This document shows positions 51,418 through 63,248 of a stretch of DNA of 64,000 nt, in pieces. Source of the stretch: CADEFQ01 sp035433705 (lineage in GTDB: Bacteria > Pseudomonadota > Gammaproteobacteria > Steroidobacterales > Steroidobacteraceae); NCBI GenBank assembly GCA_035433705.1, contig DAORVK010000001.1:60052-124051 (forward strand), read 5' to 3'. The position numbers and the translations under genes were made by a program. Positions within the stretch are counted from its first letter, which is position 1; every line of letters starts with the position of its first letter. Under the pieces are notes generated by a model. It was not told the DNA's origin, ran no database searches, and saw nothing but the letters and a program-made list of their open reading frames with translations.

Positions 51418-51713
51418 GATTGCGCCAACCCTGTCTTGCCGCGCGGCCGGGTAGCTCTTCCGGCGCCCTGCCTGATGAGACTCTCCGCCGGGATTCCGAA
51501 TTTCGTGTGCAATCCCATCGGAAAGTGCGTGCGTTCGTATGCTTCAACCAAAGTGACCAGCACATCCAGGCGATCGCCCTCTGGAGTAGCCGCCTCAGCC
51601 GACATCAGCGACTCGATTTCCTTGAGCGCTGCCCGATGGTCACGCCTGGTCTTGATTGGCTTTATATCCATGAGGACCTTCCAAATCGTTTGTGCGTCGA
51701 TTGTGTCGTACTG
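51414..51713 (-). pseudogene. Decayed higBA toxin-antitoxin locus (HigA without its HTH; HigB end only)
   Basis: The 85-codon frame 51414-51671 opens as a HigA antitoxin: MDIKPIKTRRDHRAALKEIE, then GDRLDVLVTLVEAYERTHFP. It passes at once to LHTKFGIPAESLIRQ, the normal end of HigA (GIPAESLI). The roughly 50-residue helix-turn-helix region that should lie between is missing. Immediately upstream, in the same frame, QYDTIDAQTI (51684-51713) matches the last residues of HigB-type toxins (YDKIDAETI), which normally precede higA; the rest of the toxin is gone. The antitoxin could no longer bind DNA. Family alignment is from memory, not a search. Confidence 0.75.
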
Positions 51714-51735
51714 CCATGGTCATCCGGGATTGGGA

Positions 51736-53076
51736 CTATGGCAAGCAGGCGCGGCCGAAGGCCTGGTTCGCGTGTGCATACCTCGCGGCGAGCTTGGGCG
51801 TCAGCGCGCCCTCGGGCAGGCGCCATTGCCAGTTGCCTGCCGTCGTGCCCGGCACGTTGAGGCGCGCGGCACTGTCGAGCGCGAGCAGGTCAGCGGCGGG
51901 TATCACCGCGAGATCCGCCACCGACGCGAGCGCCGCGTGAATCAGTGCATCGGGCATCTCGCCCGCATGCGCCCGTAGCAGGTAGTCGACGCGCGCGCGT
52001 GTCGCCGCATCGAGGCCGCGGTACCAGCCGAGGGTCGTGTCGTTGTCGTGCGTGCCAGTGTAGACAACCGAATCGCGCGTGTGCTGGTACGGCAGATAAG
52101 GGTTGTCCGGCGAGCCGTCGAAAGCAAATTGAAGTACGCGCATGCCCGGTAGCGCGAACTCGCGCCGCAGCGCCTCGACATCGGGCGTGATGATGCCGAG
52201 GTCCTCGGCAATGAACGCCGGGCGGCCCGCGTCCTCGCAGAGCGCGCGCAGCAGCGCCCGCCCGCCTGCCGCTCGCCACACGCCTTCGCGCGCCGTGCGT
52301 GCGCCTGCCGGCACGCGCCAGTACGCGGCAAGCCCGCGGAAATGGTCGAGCCGCAGCAGGTCGAAGCGCTCGAGCGCGCGACGCACGCGCGCGCGCCAGA
52401 ACGCGAAGTCGTCCGCGACCATCGTGTCCCAGTCGTAGAGCGGATTGCCCCAAAGTTGGCCGTCGACGGCGAAGTAGTCGGGCGGCACGCCGGCGAGCGC
52501 AAGTGGCCGGCCCTCGTGATCGAGCTGGAACTGCCGCCGATGCACCCAGGTCTCCACCGAGTCCGGCGCGACATAGATCGGCAGATCGCCGAAGAGCGCA
52601 ATGCCGCGCGCATGCGCGTAGGCGCGCAGGTCGGCCCAGCCCCGTTCGGCGAGACACTGCTCGACCAGGACGTGTTCGATCGCGGCGGCGTGCTGTGCGC
52701 GTGCCGCCGCGAGCGCGCGCGGCTCACGATCGCGCAGCGGCGCAGGCCAGTCCCGCCACGGCGCGCCACCGTGCGCGGCAGCGAGCGCTTCGTGGAGTGC
52801 GTAGTCGAGTACCCACGCTTGCTCACGCCCGCACCAGGAAGCGAATTCGTCGCGCGACAGGTCGCGTCGTTCGATCAGTGCCGTGTGCGTTGCGAAGTCG
52901 GAGCGCAACCAGTAGGGAGAACGGTCGGCGCCTGTCGGGCCGATCGGCAGCACCTGCCACACGGAGAAGCGGGCCGCGACCAGCCAGTCGATGAAGGCGC
53001 GCGCCGCAGCCCCGCAGCCTGCGTCATCGCGCGCGAGCGAAAAAGCCGGCAGCAGGACGCCCGCACGCCGCGTCAT
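51736..53076 (-). CDS. malQ: 4-alpha-glucanotransferase MalQ (GH77)
   Basis: 446 residues, the short MalQ type. Catalytic blocks are present: PIYVAPDSVETWVHRRQFQL, nucleophile Asp in LLRLDHFRGLAAYWRVP, acid/base Glu in FIAEDLGIITPDV and the third Asp in YTGTHDNDTTLGWYRG. It transfers maltodextrin segments between chains and would recycle short glucans released by phosphorylase. Start ATG 53076 overlaps the stop of the GH57 gene by four bases. Confidence 0.95.
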   Translation of the reverse strand: MTRRAGVLLPAFSLARDDAGCGAAARAFIDWLVAARFSVWQVLPIGPTGADRSPYWLRSDFATHTALIERRDLSRDEFASWCGREQAWVLDYALHEALAAAHGGAPWRDWPAPLRDREPRALAAARAQHAAAIEHVLVEQCLAERGWADLRAYAHARGIALFGDLPIYVAPDSVETWVHRRQFQLDHEGRPLALAGVPPDYFAVDGQLWGNPLYDWDTMVADDFAFWRARVRRALERFDLLRLDHFRGLAAYWRVPAGARTAREGVWRAAGGRALLRALCEDAGRPAFIAEDLGIITPDVEALRREFALPGMRVLQFAFDGSPDNPYLPYQHTRDSVVYTGTHDNDTTLGWYRGLDAATRARVDYLLRAHAGEMPDALIHAALASVADLAVIPAADLLALDSAARLNVPGTTAGNWQWRLPEGALTPKLAARYAHANQAFGRACLP

Positions 53077-54740
53077 CCAGCAGTCGCACGGCGCATGACG
53101 CCGCCCTGCTCCATCGCGCCGCCGCCAAGCGAGATCGGGCGGTCGAGAGTGGCTGGAGGTTCGAGCGCGAGCAGGCGATAGAGCGTCGTCAGCTGGCGTC
53201 GATACAGCTGATCGAACTGCGCGACCGCCTCGGCCGGGTTGTAGTCGCCGAACCACCAGAACCAGTCCGAGCTTTCGCACAGTGCGAGCTGGCGCTCGGC
53301 GGCGGCAATCGCAGTCGGCGACAAGCGGCCACCCGCGAGCGCGCGATCGTATGCGATCTTCGCCTCGCACAGGAGGTCCCAGCCTGCGTTCTTGTCGGCG
53401 TCGCCGATCCAGGTCGCAAGCGTCGCATGCACCCAGCTGCCTGCACGCACGCGGGACAGCTCGGCCACCGGGACATTGCGCGCGCCGAGTGCGCCGAGCG
53501 TCGTCAACTCGAGCGCAGGGTGCTCGGCGAGCGCGGCGTAGAGACCCTTGAGAAAATGGTAGCCGTTCTGCGGGTAGTGCTCCCATGCGTTCTCGCCATC
53601 GAGCGCAACGAGCACCGCGTGGCGGCCGGGCGCGGCATCGCGCTGCGCGAGCTGCGCGAGCGCACCCACGAAATGCGCGACCGCGTCGTCCCCGTGCCAG
53701 TTGGCGTAGGTGAAGCCGATCAGGTCGGAGAGCCCATCGTCGCGGAACCAGCAGTTGAGCTTCTGCCCCCGCAAGCGATAGGGGCGATTCGGCTCCGCTT
53801 CGGGCACGCTGCCGTGCAATACACCGGCACTGCTTGCCACCCAGGCAAAGCCATGCCGCTCGATCACTTCGAGCGTCTCCCGGCTCACCGCCCCTTCCGA
53901 GGGCCAACAGCCGACAGGCCGCTGGCCGAAAATGCGCGTGAACACGCGGATCGCCTCCGCCATGTGCCAATCGGCACGCACGCGGCCGCCCGGGTATGCG
54001 GCGTGCTGCGGCAGCGGGCTGTCGGGCAGCGACTCCCGCGCGGCCGCGAAATCACACAACAGCGGCAGGATCGGATGTGAGTACGGCGACACGGCCAGCT
54101 CGCAGCGCCCGGCGGCCGCGAGCGCCCGATAGCGCGGCACGATCGCGGCGAGCGTATCGCCGACCACGCTGAGCAGACGGTGGCGGTCGGCCGGCCCGAA
54201 TCCGCGTCCCTGCGCCATCAGCGCCGCGACTCGCGCGTCGCCGCGGCGGATCGTCTCGCCGGTCCAAGCAAGGTGATACCACACGGCGAGATCCGCAATG
54301 AGCGCATCGCTCGCATAAGCGATACGCTCCGGCGTCGCGAGCGTCGTCGCGATGTCGACGAGTTCACGAAAAACCGGCAGCGGCTCGATCATCTGCGCGC
54401 GCTGCGCGCGCAGCAACGCGCGCAGCAGCGCGAGGCGCTTCGCCGGATCGATGGGCGCGGCATCGACGAGCGACGCGAGCACCGGATCGTGCAGCGCGGC
54501 AGCGCCCTCAAGACAGCTGCGCACTTCGCCGGCGAGATCTTCGAGCTGCTCGAGCAGCACCGGTGTGAAATTGACGACGGCACGCGCGGCGGGGTTCGCT
54601 TCGAGATGCGCCGCCATGTCCGCGTAGTCCTTGAGCGCGTGCAGCGTGGTCCAGGGCTGCACGTACTCGCCGGTGAACGCATCGCGATACTGCGGCTGGT
54701 GCATGTGCCACAGCAGCACGACGGGCAGACGCGCTCCCAT
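53073..54740 (-). CDS. GH57 family glycoside hydrolase (alpha-amylase/glucanotransferase type)
   Basis: 555 residues. The GH57 opening is LLWHMHQPQYRDAFTGEYVQ (conserved HxHQP). The nucleophile Glu sits in VGCWPSEGAVSRETLEVI and the acid/base Asp in VLVALDGENAWEHYPQNG. GH57 enzymes cleave or rearrange alpha-1,4 or alpha-1,6 glucans; the specificity cannot be told here. Because no GlgX-type debranching enzyme is in the locus, this protein is a candidate to supply that or a related activity. It is cytoplasmic (no signal). It sits between malQ (4 nt overlap) and glgC (4 bp gap). Confidence 0.92.
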   Translation of the reverse strand: MGARLPVVLLWHMHQPQYRDAFTGEYVQPWTTLHALKDYADMAAHLEANPAARAVVNFTPVLLEQLEDLAGEVRSCLEGAAALHDPVLASLVDAAPIDPAKRLALLRALLRAQRAQMIEPLPVFRELVDIATTLATPERIAYASDALIADLAVWYHLAWTGETIRRGDARVAALMAQGRGFGPADRHRLLSVVGDTLAAIVPRYRALAAAGRCELAVSPYSHPILPLLCDFAAARESLPDSPLPQHAAYPGGRVRADWHMAEAIRVFTRIFGQRPVGCWPSEGAVSRETLEVIERHGFAWVASSAGVLHGSVPEAEPNRPYRLRGQKLNCWFRDDGLSDLIGFTYANWHGDDAVAHFVGALAQLAQRDAAPGRHAVLVALDGENAWEHYPQNGYHFLKGLYAALAEHPALELTTLGALGARNVPVAELSRVRAGSWVHATLATWIGDADKNAGWDLLCEAKIAYDRALAGGRLSPTAIAAAERQLALCESSDWFWWFGDYNPAEAVAQFDQLYRRQLTTLYRLLALEPPATLDRPISLGGGAMEQGGVMRRATAG

Positions 54741-54744
54741 GAGG

Positions 54745-56019
54745 CTACGCGGCGGCCGGGCGCAGCATACCGGCGGTGACGAGCACCACGCCCCTGTCGG
54801 TCACGAAAAAGCGCTTGCGATCCTGCGCAGCATCGAAGCCGATACTCGTGCCGTCCGGCACTTCACAGCCCTCGTCGACGATCGCGCCGCGCACGTGGCA
54901 ATCCCGGCCGATCGAGACGCCCGGCAGGATCACCGAGCGGTACACAGTGGAACGCTCGTTGACGCGCACGTTCGAGAAGAGCAGCGACTCGCGGATCTGC
55001 GCACCCGAGACGATCGCGCCGCCGGCGACCATCGAATTGATCGCGGTGCCCACGCGCGCACCGTCCTCGAGCACGAACTTCGCCGGCGGCTGCTGCAGCT
55101 GGTAGGTCCAGATCGGCCACTCCGCGTCGTAGATATTGAGCTCCGGGGCGACATGCACCAGCTCGAGATTCGCCTCGTAGTACGCATCGATCGTGCCGAC
55201 GTCGCGCCAGTAGTTCTGCGCGCGCGTCTTGACGTCCTGGAACGGATAGGCGAACACCTGCAGGTTCGCGATCGCGTCGGGAATGACATTGCGGCCGAAG
55301 TCGTGCTTCGAGGCCGGGTTGGCTGCATCGGCCACCAGCAGCTGCTCGAGGAGTCGCGTGCTGAAGACGTAGATGCCCATCGAGGCGAGCGCGCTCTCGG
55401 GGCGGCCCGGCACCGGGTCGGGATCGACGGGCTTCTCGCTGAATTTCGTCACGCGATGCCACTCGGTGGCGGTCAGCACGCCGAACGCGCCCGCCGCGGC
55501 AGCGCGCGGCACTTCGACCACGCCGACCGTGATGTCGGCGCCCTTCTCGACGTGATAGGCGATCATCGGGCCGTAGTCCATCTTGTAGATGTGGTCCCCG
55601 GCGAGCACCAGCACGTACTTCGGGTGGTGGCTCAGGATCGCCTCGAGATTCTGGTAGACGGAATCGGCGGTGCCGAGGTACCAGTGATCGCCGCGCTGCT
55701 GCTGCGCCGGGATCACGTCGACGAACTCGCCGAATTCGCCGCGCAAATACCCCCAGCCGCGCTGCACGTGCTGGATGAGCGATTGCGCTTTGTACTGGGT
55801 CAGTACCATGACCTGCCGGATGCCGGAGTTCACGCAGTTCGACAGCACGAAGTCGATGATGCGGAACTTGCCGCCGAAGGGCGCGGCCGGTTTGCAGCGG
55901 TTCGCCGTGAGCGGGCCGAGGCGTTCACCGCGCCCACCCGCCATGATCACCGCGAGCGCGCCGCCGGTGAGACGGCTGACGTAGCGGCCGGACGACGCGC
56001 GTGCGGCTGGCTTCGGCAT
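54745..56019 (-). CDS. glgC: Glucose-1-phosphate adenylyltransferase GlgC
   Basis: 424 residues from ATG 56019. Nucleotidyltransferase signature IMAGGRGERLGPLTANRCKP near residues 24-43, then PFGGKFRIIDFVLSNCVNSG, VLAGDHIYKMDYGPM and YWRDVGTIDAYYEANLELVH. The C-terminal beta-helix has ILPGVSIGRDCHVRGAIVDE. It makes ADP-glucose for GlgA and is the usual allosteric control point of glycogen synthesis. It is first of glgC-GH57-malQ on this strand, and divergent from glgB across about 40 bp. Confidence 0.97.
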   Translation of the reverse strand: MPKPAARASSGRYVSRLTGGALAVIMAGGRGERLGPLTANRCKPAAPFGGKFRIIDFVLSNCVNSGIRQVMVLTQYKAQSLIQHVQRGWGYLRGEFGEFVDVIPAQQQRGDHWYLGTADSVYQNLEAILSHHPKYVLVLAGDHIYKMDYGPMIAYHVEKGADITVGVVEVPRAAAAGAFGVLTATEWHRVTKFSEKPVDPDPVPGRPESALASMGIYVFSTRLLEQLLVADAANPASKHDFGRNVIPDAIANLQVFAYPFQDVKTRAQNYWRDVGTIDAYYEANLELVHVAPELNIYDAEWPIWTYQLQQPPAKFVLEDGARVGTAINSMVAGGAIVSGAQIRESLLFSNVRVNERSTVYRSVILPGVSIGRDCHVRGAIVDEGCEVPDGTSIGFDAAQDRKRFFVTDRGVVLVTAGMLRPAAA

Positions 56020-56131
56020 ATGGTAGATACACGGTATCACACGCGGACACCCTACAACCGACCCCCTGCTCGACACTCTCGCCCCGGACCTCGAGCGGAT
56101 CGCGGCCGGGCGTCATCACCACCCTCACGGC

Positions 56132-58214
<2,083 letters not shown>

Positions 58215-58234
<20 letters not shown>

Positions 58235-60800
58235 GCCCGAGCTCATACGGATGCGCGAGGAGCGGATGCGTGGGCGTCGCGAGGACATCGAGAGCGTACT
58301 GGCCGCTCGACGGCGCCGGCGTGTCGATCGCGTAGAGGCACGCGCCATCGGCCCGCGTTTCCCCGGTCGGCGCGAAGCTCGCCCGCCACTCGCCGTCGCG
58401 CTGGTACTGCCTGAACGATGAGAGCAACGGACCATTCGGCACGGGGTGTGGCAGGCGTCGCTCGCCGACGATTTCCACCTTGATCTCCTCCGGCGCGAGG
58501 CCGGCGAGCTGCACGGCAACCTGCATGCCGAGCCGGCCCTTGATGGCGATCTGGGGTTCGGGGTCTGCGACCCGCTCGAGCGCGACCCGCGGCCAGGCTG
58601 CGCGCACGCGCCGCTTGAACTCGACGAGCGCGCGCGCCCCGGAGAATCCGTTGTCGGCGAGCGTGGGGCCGCGCCGGGCCGCAGGGCGATAGACGCCCTC
58701 GGCATAGTCGTTCACCACCCGACCCATGTTGAAGCCGGGGATCACGGTCGCCATCGCATGCTTGCAGCGTCGCACCCACCCCGGCGAATAGTTGGCGCCG
58801 TTACGCGCGAAGTAGAGCGGCACCACCTCTTCTTCGAGTGTCTCGTAGAGGCTTTCGGCCTCGAGCGCATCGCGCCGGTGCGGGTCCTCGACGCTCACCG
58901 GCGAGAGGCCCCAGCCGTTCTCGCCGTCGAAAGCCTCGGCCCACCAGCCATCGAGTATCGACAGATTGAGCGTGCCATTCACGGCCGCCTTGATGCCGGA
59001 GGTACCGCTCGCCTCGAGTGGCGCGACCGGATTGTTGAGCCAGACGTTGCAGCCCGAGACGAGCCAGCGCGCAAGGCGCAAGTCGTAGTCGTCGAGGAAA
59101 ATCACGCGCCCGATGAACTCCGGCGCCAGCATCAGTTGCTTGATCTCGCGCAGCAGGGCCTTGCCCGGTTCGTCCGCCGGATGCGCCTTGCCGGCAAAGA
59201 GCAGCAGCACGGGGCGCTCGGGATCATTCAGCAGTCGCGCAAGCCGCGCGCGATCGCTCAGCAGCAGCGTGGCGCGCTTGTAGGTCGCGAAGCGGCGCGC
59301 GAAGCCGATCGTCAGCACATCGGGGCGGTTCGGGTCGAGGAGACGCACGACCTGACGCCACTGCGCGCCGCTCATGCCCTTCCCGGCGAACTCCAGCTTG
59401 AGGCGCGCGCGCACGCCGTGGAACATGCGCGCTTTCACATCCTGCAGTGCCGCCCAGAAATCCTCGTCGGGCGCATGTTCGAGCGCCGCCCAGAGCGCCG
59501 GGTCCGACTGGCGATCCATCCAGTCCGCCGGCAGGTGGCGATCGAAAAAATCCGCCCAAGTCTGGTGCAGGAAGGTGGGCAGGTGCACGCCGTTCGTGAC
59601 GAAGCCGACCGGGTTCTGCTCCGGCGCGAGCTCCGGCCAGTGCGGCGCGCAAAGCCGCGCCGAAACACTGCCGTGTACGCGGCTCACGCCATTGGCGGAA
59701 CGCGTGCCGGCAAGTGCGAGCCAGGTCATGTTGAACTCGTGCGGCACACCCGGGGCGCGTCCGAGTTCGAGCACGCGCTCGAGCGGCCACCCGAGCCTGT
59801 CGAACCAGGCCCCGAACTGCTGCACGATGAGGTCGTGCGGGAAGCTGTCGTGTCCGGCCGCGACGGGTGTGTGCGTCGTGAACACGCATTGCGCCGCGAC
59901 CGCCTCGAGCGCGACCTCCGCGCTCGCGCCCTGCGCGACGCATTCGCGCATGCGCTCGAGGATCAGGAACGCCGCGTGGCCCTCGTTGACGTGCCACACG
60001 GCGGGTGCAAGGCCGAGCGCGCGCAGCGCGCGCACGCCGCCGATGCCGAGCACCATCTCCTGACGGATGCGTGTCGCCTTGTCGCCGCCGTAGAGGCGAT
60101 GGGTGATCTCCCGGTCCTCGGGCGTGTTGTTCTCGCAATTGGTATCCAGCAGGAACACGCGCACGCGGCCGACTTGCGCGCGCCAGATGCGCGTACACAC
60201 TGTCCGGCCCGCGATCTCAAGCGTCACGGACAGCCACTTGCCGTCGGCGCGGCGCACCGGTTGCACGGGCAGATCGCGCGGATCGTGACTCTCGTAGACC
60301 GCGTGCTGCGCGCCGTCGCTGTCGACGGCCTGCGTGAAATAGCCCTGCCCGTACATGAGGCCAACGGCCACGAAGTTGAGCCGCTCGTCGCTCGCCGCCT
60401 TGCAGTGATCGCCGGCGAGTACCCCGAGGCCTCCCGAGTAGATCGGAAAGCTTTCGTGAAAACCGTACTCGGCGCAGAAATACGCCACGAGGGGCGCATC
60501 GGGCAGTGCGGCCGGAGTGGCGAGGTAGGCATCGAAATTGACGAGGACCTGGCGATAGCGGGCGAGATAGACCGCATCCGACGCGGCACGATCGAGCGCT
60601 GCCTGGTCTACACATCGGAGCAGCAGCTTCGGATTGCCGTCCGTCTGGCGCCAGAGTTCCTCGTCGAGGTCCTCGAAGAGCGATCGACAGGGCCGCAACC
60701 AGCTGAAGAACAGGTTTCCGGCAAGTTCCGGCAAACGCCGCAGGTTTTCTGGAATATTGGGGCTTATTTCGACGAGGATCGACGAAGTCATGGGGTCCAT
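58215..60800 (-). CDS. glgP: Alpha-glucan/glycogen phosphorylase (GT35)
   Basis: 861 residues from ATG 60800 (MDPMTSSILVEISPNI); ATG 60791 is an alternative. N-terminal WxL-type NLRRLPELAGNLFFSWLRPC and YFCAEYGFHESFPIYSGGLG are typical of the archaeal/bacterial alpha-glucan phosphorylase group, distinct from E. coli GlgP. The PLP lysine lies in LEASGTSGIKAAVNGTLNLS. VFTTHTPVAAGHDSFPHDL and IGFARRFATYKRATLLLSDR also fit. It releases glucose-1-phosphate from glycogen. It is convergent with glgB and divergent from padR across 100 bp. Confidence 0.94.
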
Positions 60801-60862
60801 CGGATCAGGTTGCTGGGGGCGCCGGCGGCTCCGACCGAGTTTAGCAGCTTCTGCTTCTACAC

Positions 60863-60892
60863 TTGACTGTCCAGTATTGTGCAGTCTACAGT
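60863..60892 (+). promoter_or_regulatory. Promoter of the padR operon
   Basis: TTGACT (60863-60868), an 18 bp spacer and TACAGT (60887-60892). The expected start is at about 60899-60901, on or next to the ATG, and there is no ribosome site, so a leaderless message is likely. CTGT/ACAG half-sites flank the spacer, a plausible PadR autoregulatory operator. Confidence 0.65.
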
Positions 60893-60900
60893 ACAAGCAA

Positions 60901-61263
60901 ATGGACGATAGCAGTGCGCGCAAGTTCCAGAAAGACCTCAACGGAGGTCTGGTGGCGCTGGTGCTCTTGTCCGTACTCGATCAGGCCAAGGGTGAACTCT
61001 ACGGCTACGAGATCGCCAAGCAGTTGCAGCGCGCGGCGCAAGGCGAGCCCCTCTTCAAGGAAGGCACCATCTATCCGGTGCTGCGATCGCTGTCAGCCGG
61101 CGGACTGCTCTCAAGCCGCGTCGAGCCATCCTTTTCGGGACCACCCCGCAAGTACTACCGTATCACCGCGCCCGGCAGAGCCGTGCTCGGCGAATGGCGC
61201 GCGATCTGGGCGCAGACCCGCAATTTCGTCGACCGCTTCACTTCCGAAGGAAAATCGACATGA
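60901..61263 (+). CDS. PadR family transcriptional regulator
   Basis: 120 residues from ATG 60901. Winged helix-turn-helix of PadR type: ALVLLSVLDQAKGELYGYEI, AKQLQRAAQGEPLFKEGTIY, then PVLRSLSAGGLLSSRVEPSF and GPPRKYYRITAPGRAVLGEW. A C-terminal helix serves dimerisation. PadR proteins usually repress their own operon. The next gene, a HAAS/sensor-domain membrane protein, starts four bases inside this gene's stop, a pairing common for PadR regulators of envelope stress or lipids. Confidence 0.93.
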   Translation: MDDSSARKFQKDLNGGLVALVLLSVLDQAKGELYGYEIAKQLQRAAQGEPLFKEGTIYPVLRSLSAGGLLSSRVEPSFSGPPRKYYRITAPGRAVLGEWRAIWAQTRNFVDRFTSEGKST

Positions 61264-62174
61264 ACAGGGCAGCACCGCGTTCCATTGATGCGTACCTGAA
61301 ACAGCTACGCGAGGAATTGACGGGAGCGGACCCCGCCCTCGTGCAGGATGCGCTCTACGACGCCGAGGAATACCTGCGCGCGGAGATCGCGGCTCATCCC
61401 GGCAAATCGGAGGCCGACGTGCTCGAGCTGATCGCGAGCACCTACGGCGCGCCCGATGAGGTCGCGGCAGCGTACCGGGAGACCGAGGCGAAAGTGGCCG
61501 CCGCGCTGCGCACGCCAAAGCCGAAAGCGGGAGGCGGCGCGCTGCGCCGCTTCTTCGCGGTCTACTCCGACCCGCGCGCCTACGCTTCGCTCTTTTTCAT
61601 GTTCCTGGCGCTCGCGGTCGGCATCTTCCATTTCGTGTTCGCAGTGGTCGGCGTCTCGATGTCGCTCGGGCTCGCGGTGCTGATCATCGGCATACCGTTC
61701 TTCCTCGCCTTCATCGGACTCACTCGCGTCATCGCACTCGCCGACGGACGGCTGGTAGAAGCGATCTCGGGCGAGCGCATGCCGAGACGGCCGCTGCATC
61801 CCGGACCGAAGCAGTCGTTCTGGGCGCGCATCGGCGAGATGCTGCGCGACGCCCGCACCTGGACCACGATTGCCTACTTCGTGCTGAGCTTGCCCCTCGG
61901 CATTGCCTACTTCACGATTGCCGTGACCGGGCTCGCGCTTGGCCTGTCGCTCACCTTCGCGCCGCTGTTCGAAATCGCACGGCGTTTCGGCTGGCTGCAC
62001 GTTTCCGGTGGCATCGCGGTTGACTACAGCCCTGCCTGGCTCGGCAGCGCCTTTCTGCTGCCCATTGCCATCGTACTGGGCGTCGTGATTGTCACGACAC
62101 TCATGCACTGCGCGCGCTTCATCGGCCGCGCGCACGCCCGCTTCGCCAAGCACATGCTGGTCATGGGCTCGTGA
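61260..62174 (+). CDS. DUF1700/HAAS-type membrane protein with sensor domain
   Basis: 304 residues from ATG 61260, coupled to padR (ATGA). The N-terminal soluble HAAS region (about 1-80) contains YLKQLREELTGADPALVQDA and EAYEYLRAE-like DAEEYLRAEIAAHPG with VLELIASTYGAPDEVAAAYR. Then come four or more helices: FFMFLALAVGIFHFVFAVVG, LAVLIIGIPFFLAFIGLTRV, a pair near 205-250 and a last one near 285. It resembles the putative Sensor domain found with PadR genes. It likely transmits an envelope signal to the regulator. Confidence 0.88.
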   Translation: MNRAAPRSIDAYLKQLREELTGADPALVQDALYDAEEYLRAEIAAHPGKSEADVLELIASTYGAPDEVAAAYRETEAKVAAALRTPKPKAGGGALRRFFAVYSDPRAYASLFFMFLALAVGIFHFVFAVVGVSMSLGLAVLIIGIPFFLAFIGLTRVIALADGRLVEAISGERMPRRPLHPGPKQSFWARIGEMLRDARTWTTIAYFVLSLPLGIAYFTIAVTGLALGLSLTFAPLFEIARRFGWLHVSGGIAVDYSPAWLGSAFLLPIAIVLGVVIVTTLMHCARFIGRAHARFAKHMLVMGS

Positions 62175-62707
62175 TGCCGCGCCAGGCGCTCGCGCTCGCT
62201 GGCGTGTTCGCGTTGTCAGCGGCCTGTCCCGCAGCTTGTTCCGCGGCCGACACTACGCCACCGCCCGCTGCCGCCACNNNNNNNNNNNNNNNNNNNNNNN
62301 NNNNNNNNNNNNNNNNNNNNNNNNNNNNNNNNNNNNNNNNNNNNNNNNNNNNNNNNNNNNNNNNNNNNNNNNNNNNNCAGAGTGACGGCCGTCGCCTGCG
62401 CTTCGTGTTCGGCATCGTGGGCGCGGCCGAAGGCGCGGCTGCGCAACAGCGCCCCACCAACCTCACCGTGATCTTCGAGGGCGAGCGGCGCCTCTTCGCG
62501 ACGCAGGGCGATGACAGGTGCACGGTCGACGCGCTCACGCAGCAACGTACAGGGCCGCTCGGCGGACCGACGCGCAGCTGGCGCATCGAAGCGCACGGCT
62601 TCTGCGTCGGGCCCGCGGCCACCCTGGGGGGCGACGCGCGCCTGCTCGTGACTCGCTTCGATTTTGCGGGGAGAATCGATCTCAGGGACGAGGCGCGCAA
62701 GGAATGA
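62174..62707 (+). CDS. Hypothetical exported protein (interrupted by gap)
   Basis: From ATG 62174 a signal peptide (LALAGVFALSAACPAACSAA) begins a protein that continues after the 100 N gap with RRLRFVFGIVGAAEGAAAQQ, NLTVIFEGERRLFATQGDDR and two Cys residues (DRCTVDAL, EAHGFCVGP) that may form a disulfide. It ends in RFDFAGRIDLRDEARKE. No family is recognised. It is between the HAAS gene and a DUF192 gene, overlapping the latter, so it belongs to the padR operon. Confidence 0.7.
   Translation: MPRQALALAGVFALSAACPAACSAADTTPPPAAAXXXXXXXXXXXXXXXXXXXXXXXXXXXXXXXXXXQSDGRRLRFVFGIVGAAEGAAAQQRPTNLTVIFEGERRLFATQGDDRCTVDALTQQRTGPLGGPTRSWRIEAHGFCVGPAATLGGDARLLVTRFDFAGRIDLRDEARKE
62278..62377. other. 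Assembly gap (100 N)
   Basis: Exactly 100 N inside a predicted exported protein of the padR operon. True length unknown. Confidence 0.99.
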
Positions 62708-63186
62708 TGAACAACCACCTCGCAGCACGATTCGCTCTGGGCGCCCTGCTGCTCACCGCCGCCGCGTTGGCGCACGGTGAGCCGCCGCTCGAGGACCTCA
62801 CGAATTTTCCACGCGCGAAACTCGAGATCTCAGGCAAAGGTGGCACCCAGCATTTCGATGTCTGGGTCGCGGACACGCCGCCCCGGCAGGCGCAGGGCCT
62901 CATGTTCGTGCGCGACCTCGCGCCGGACGCGGGCATGCTGTTCCAGTCGCAGGCACCACGTGTGATGTCGATGTGGATGAAGAACACCTACATCCCGCTC
63001 GACATGCTGTTCATCGATGCGAAGGGCCGCGTCGTGCACATCGCCGCACAGACGAAGCCACATTCCCTCGACACCATTTCCTCGAACGAGCCGGTCACAA
63101 TGGTGCTCGAGTTGCGCGGAGGCGAAGCCGGCAAGCGCGAAATCGCGGTGGGCGATCGCGTACGGGCAAGCCCGGACAAGCCGTAG
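62704..63186 (+). CDS. DUF192 family exported protein
   Basis: 160 residues from ATG 62704, overlapping the preceding stop; ATG 62707 is an alternative. Signal peptide ends at ALAHG. The DUF192 domain is clear: FDVWVADTPPRQAQGLMFVR, DLAPDAGMLF, VMSMWMKNTYIPLDMLFIDA, GRVVHIAAQTKPHSLDTISS and AVLELRGG-like TMVLELRGGEAGKREIAVGD. Function is unproven; structures suggest a small periplasmic beta fold with possible binding of a metabolite. Last gene of the padR operon. Confidence 0.92.
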   Translation: MMNNHLAARFALGALLLTAAALAHGEPPLEDLTNFPRAKLEISGKGGTQHFDVWVADTPPRQAQGLMFVRDLAPDAGMLFQSQAPRVMSMWMKNTYIPLDMLFIDAKGRVVHIAAQTKPHSLDTISSNEPVTMVLELRGGEAGKREIAVGDRVRASPDKP

Positions 63187-63211
63187 CATTTCCACGACAA
63201 CTCGCCCTTCC

Positions 63212-63241
63212 TTGACTTAGTCTAAATCCTTCCGCTATCAT
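63212..63241 (+). promoter_or_regulatory. Strong promoter of the OmpA-like gene
   Basis: TTGACT (63212-63217), an 18 bp spacer and TATCAT (63236-63241), close to sigma-70 consensus. It leaves a leader of about 80 nt before ATG 63328. Confidence 0.75.
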
Positions 63242-63248
63242 TTTCAGT

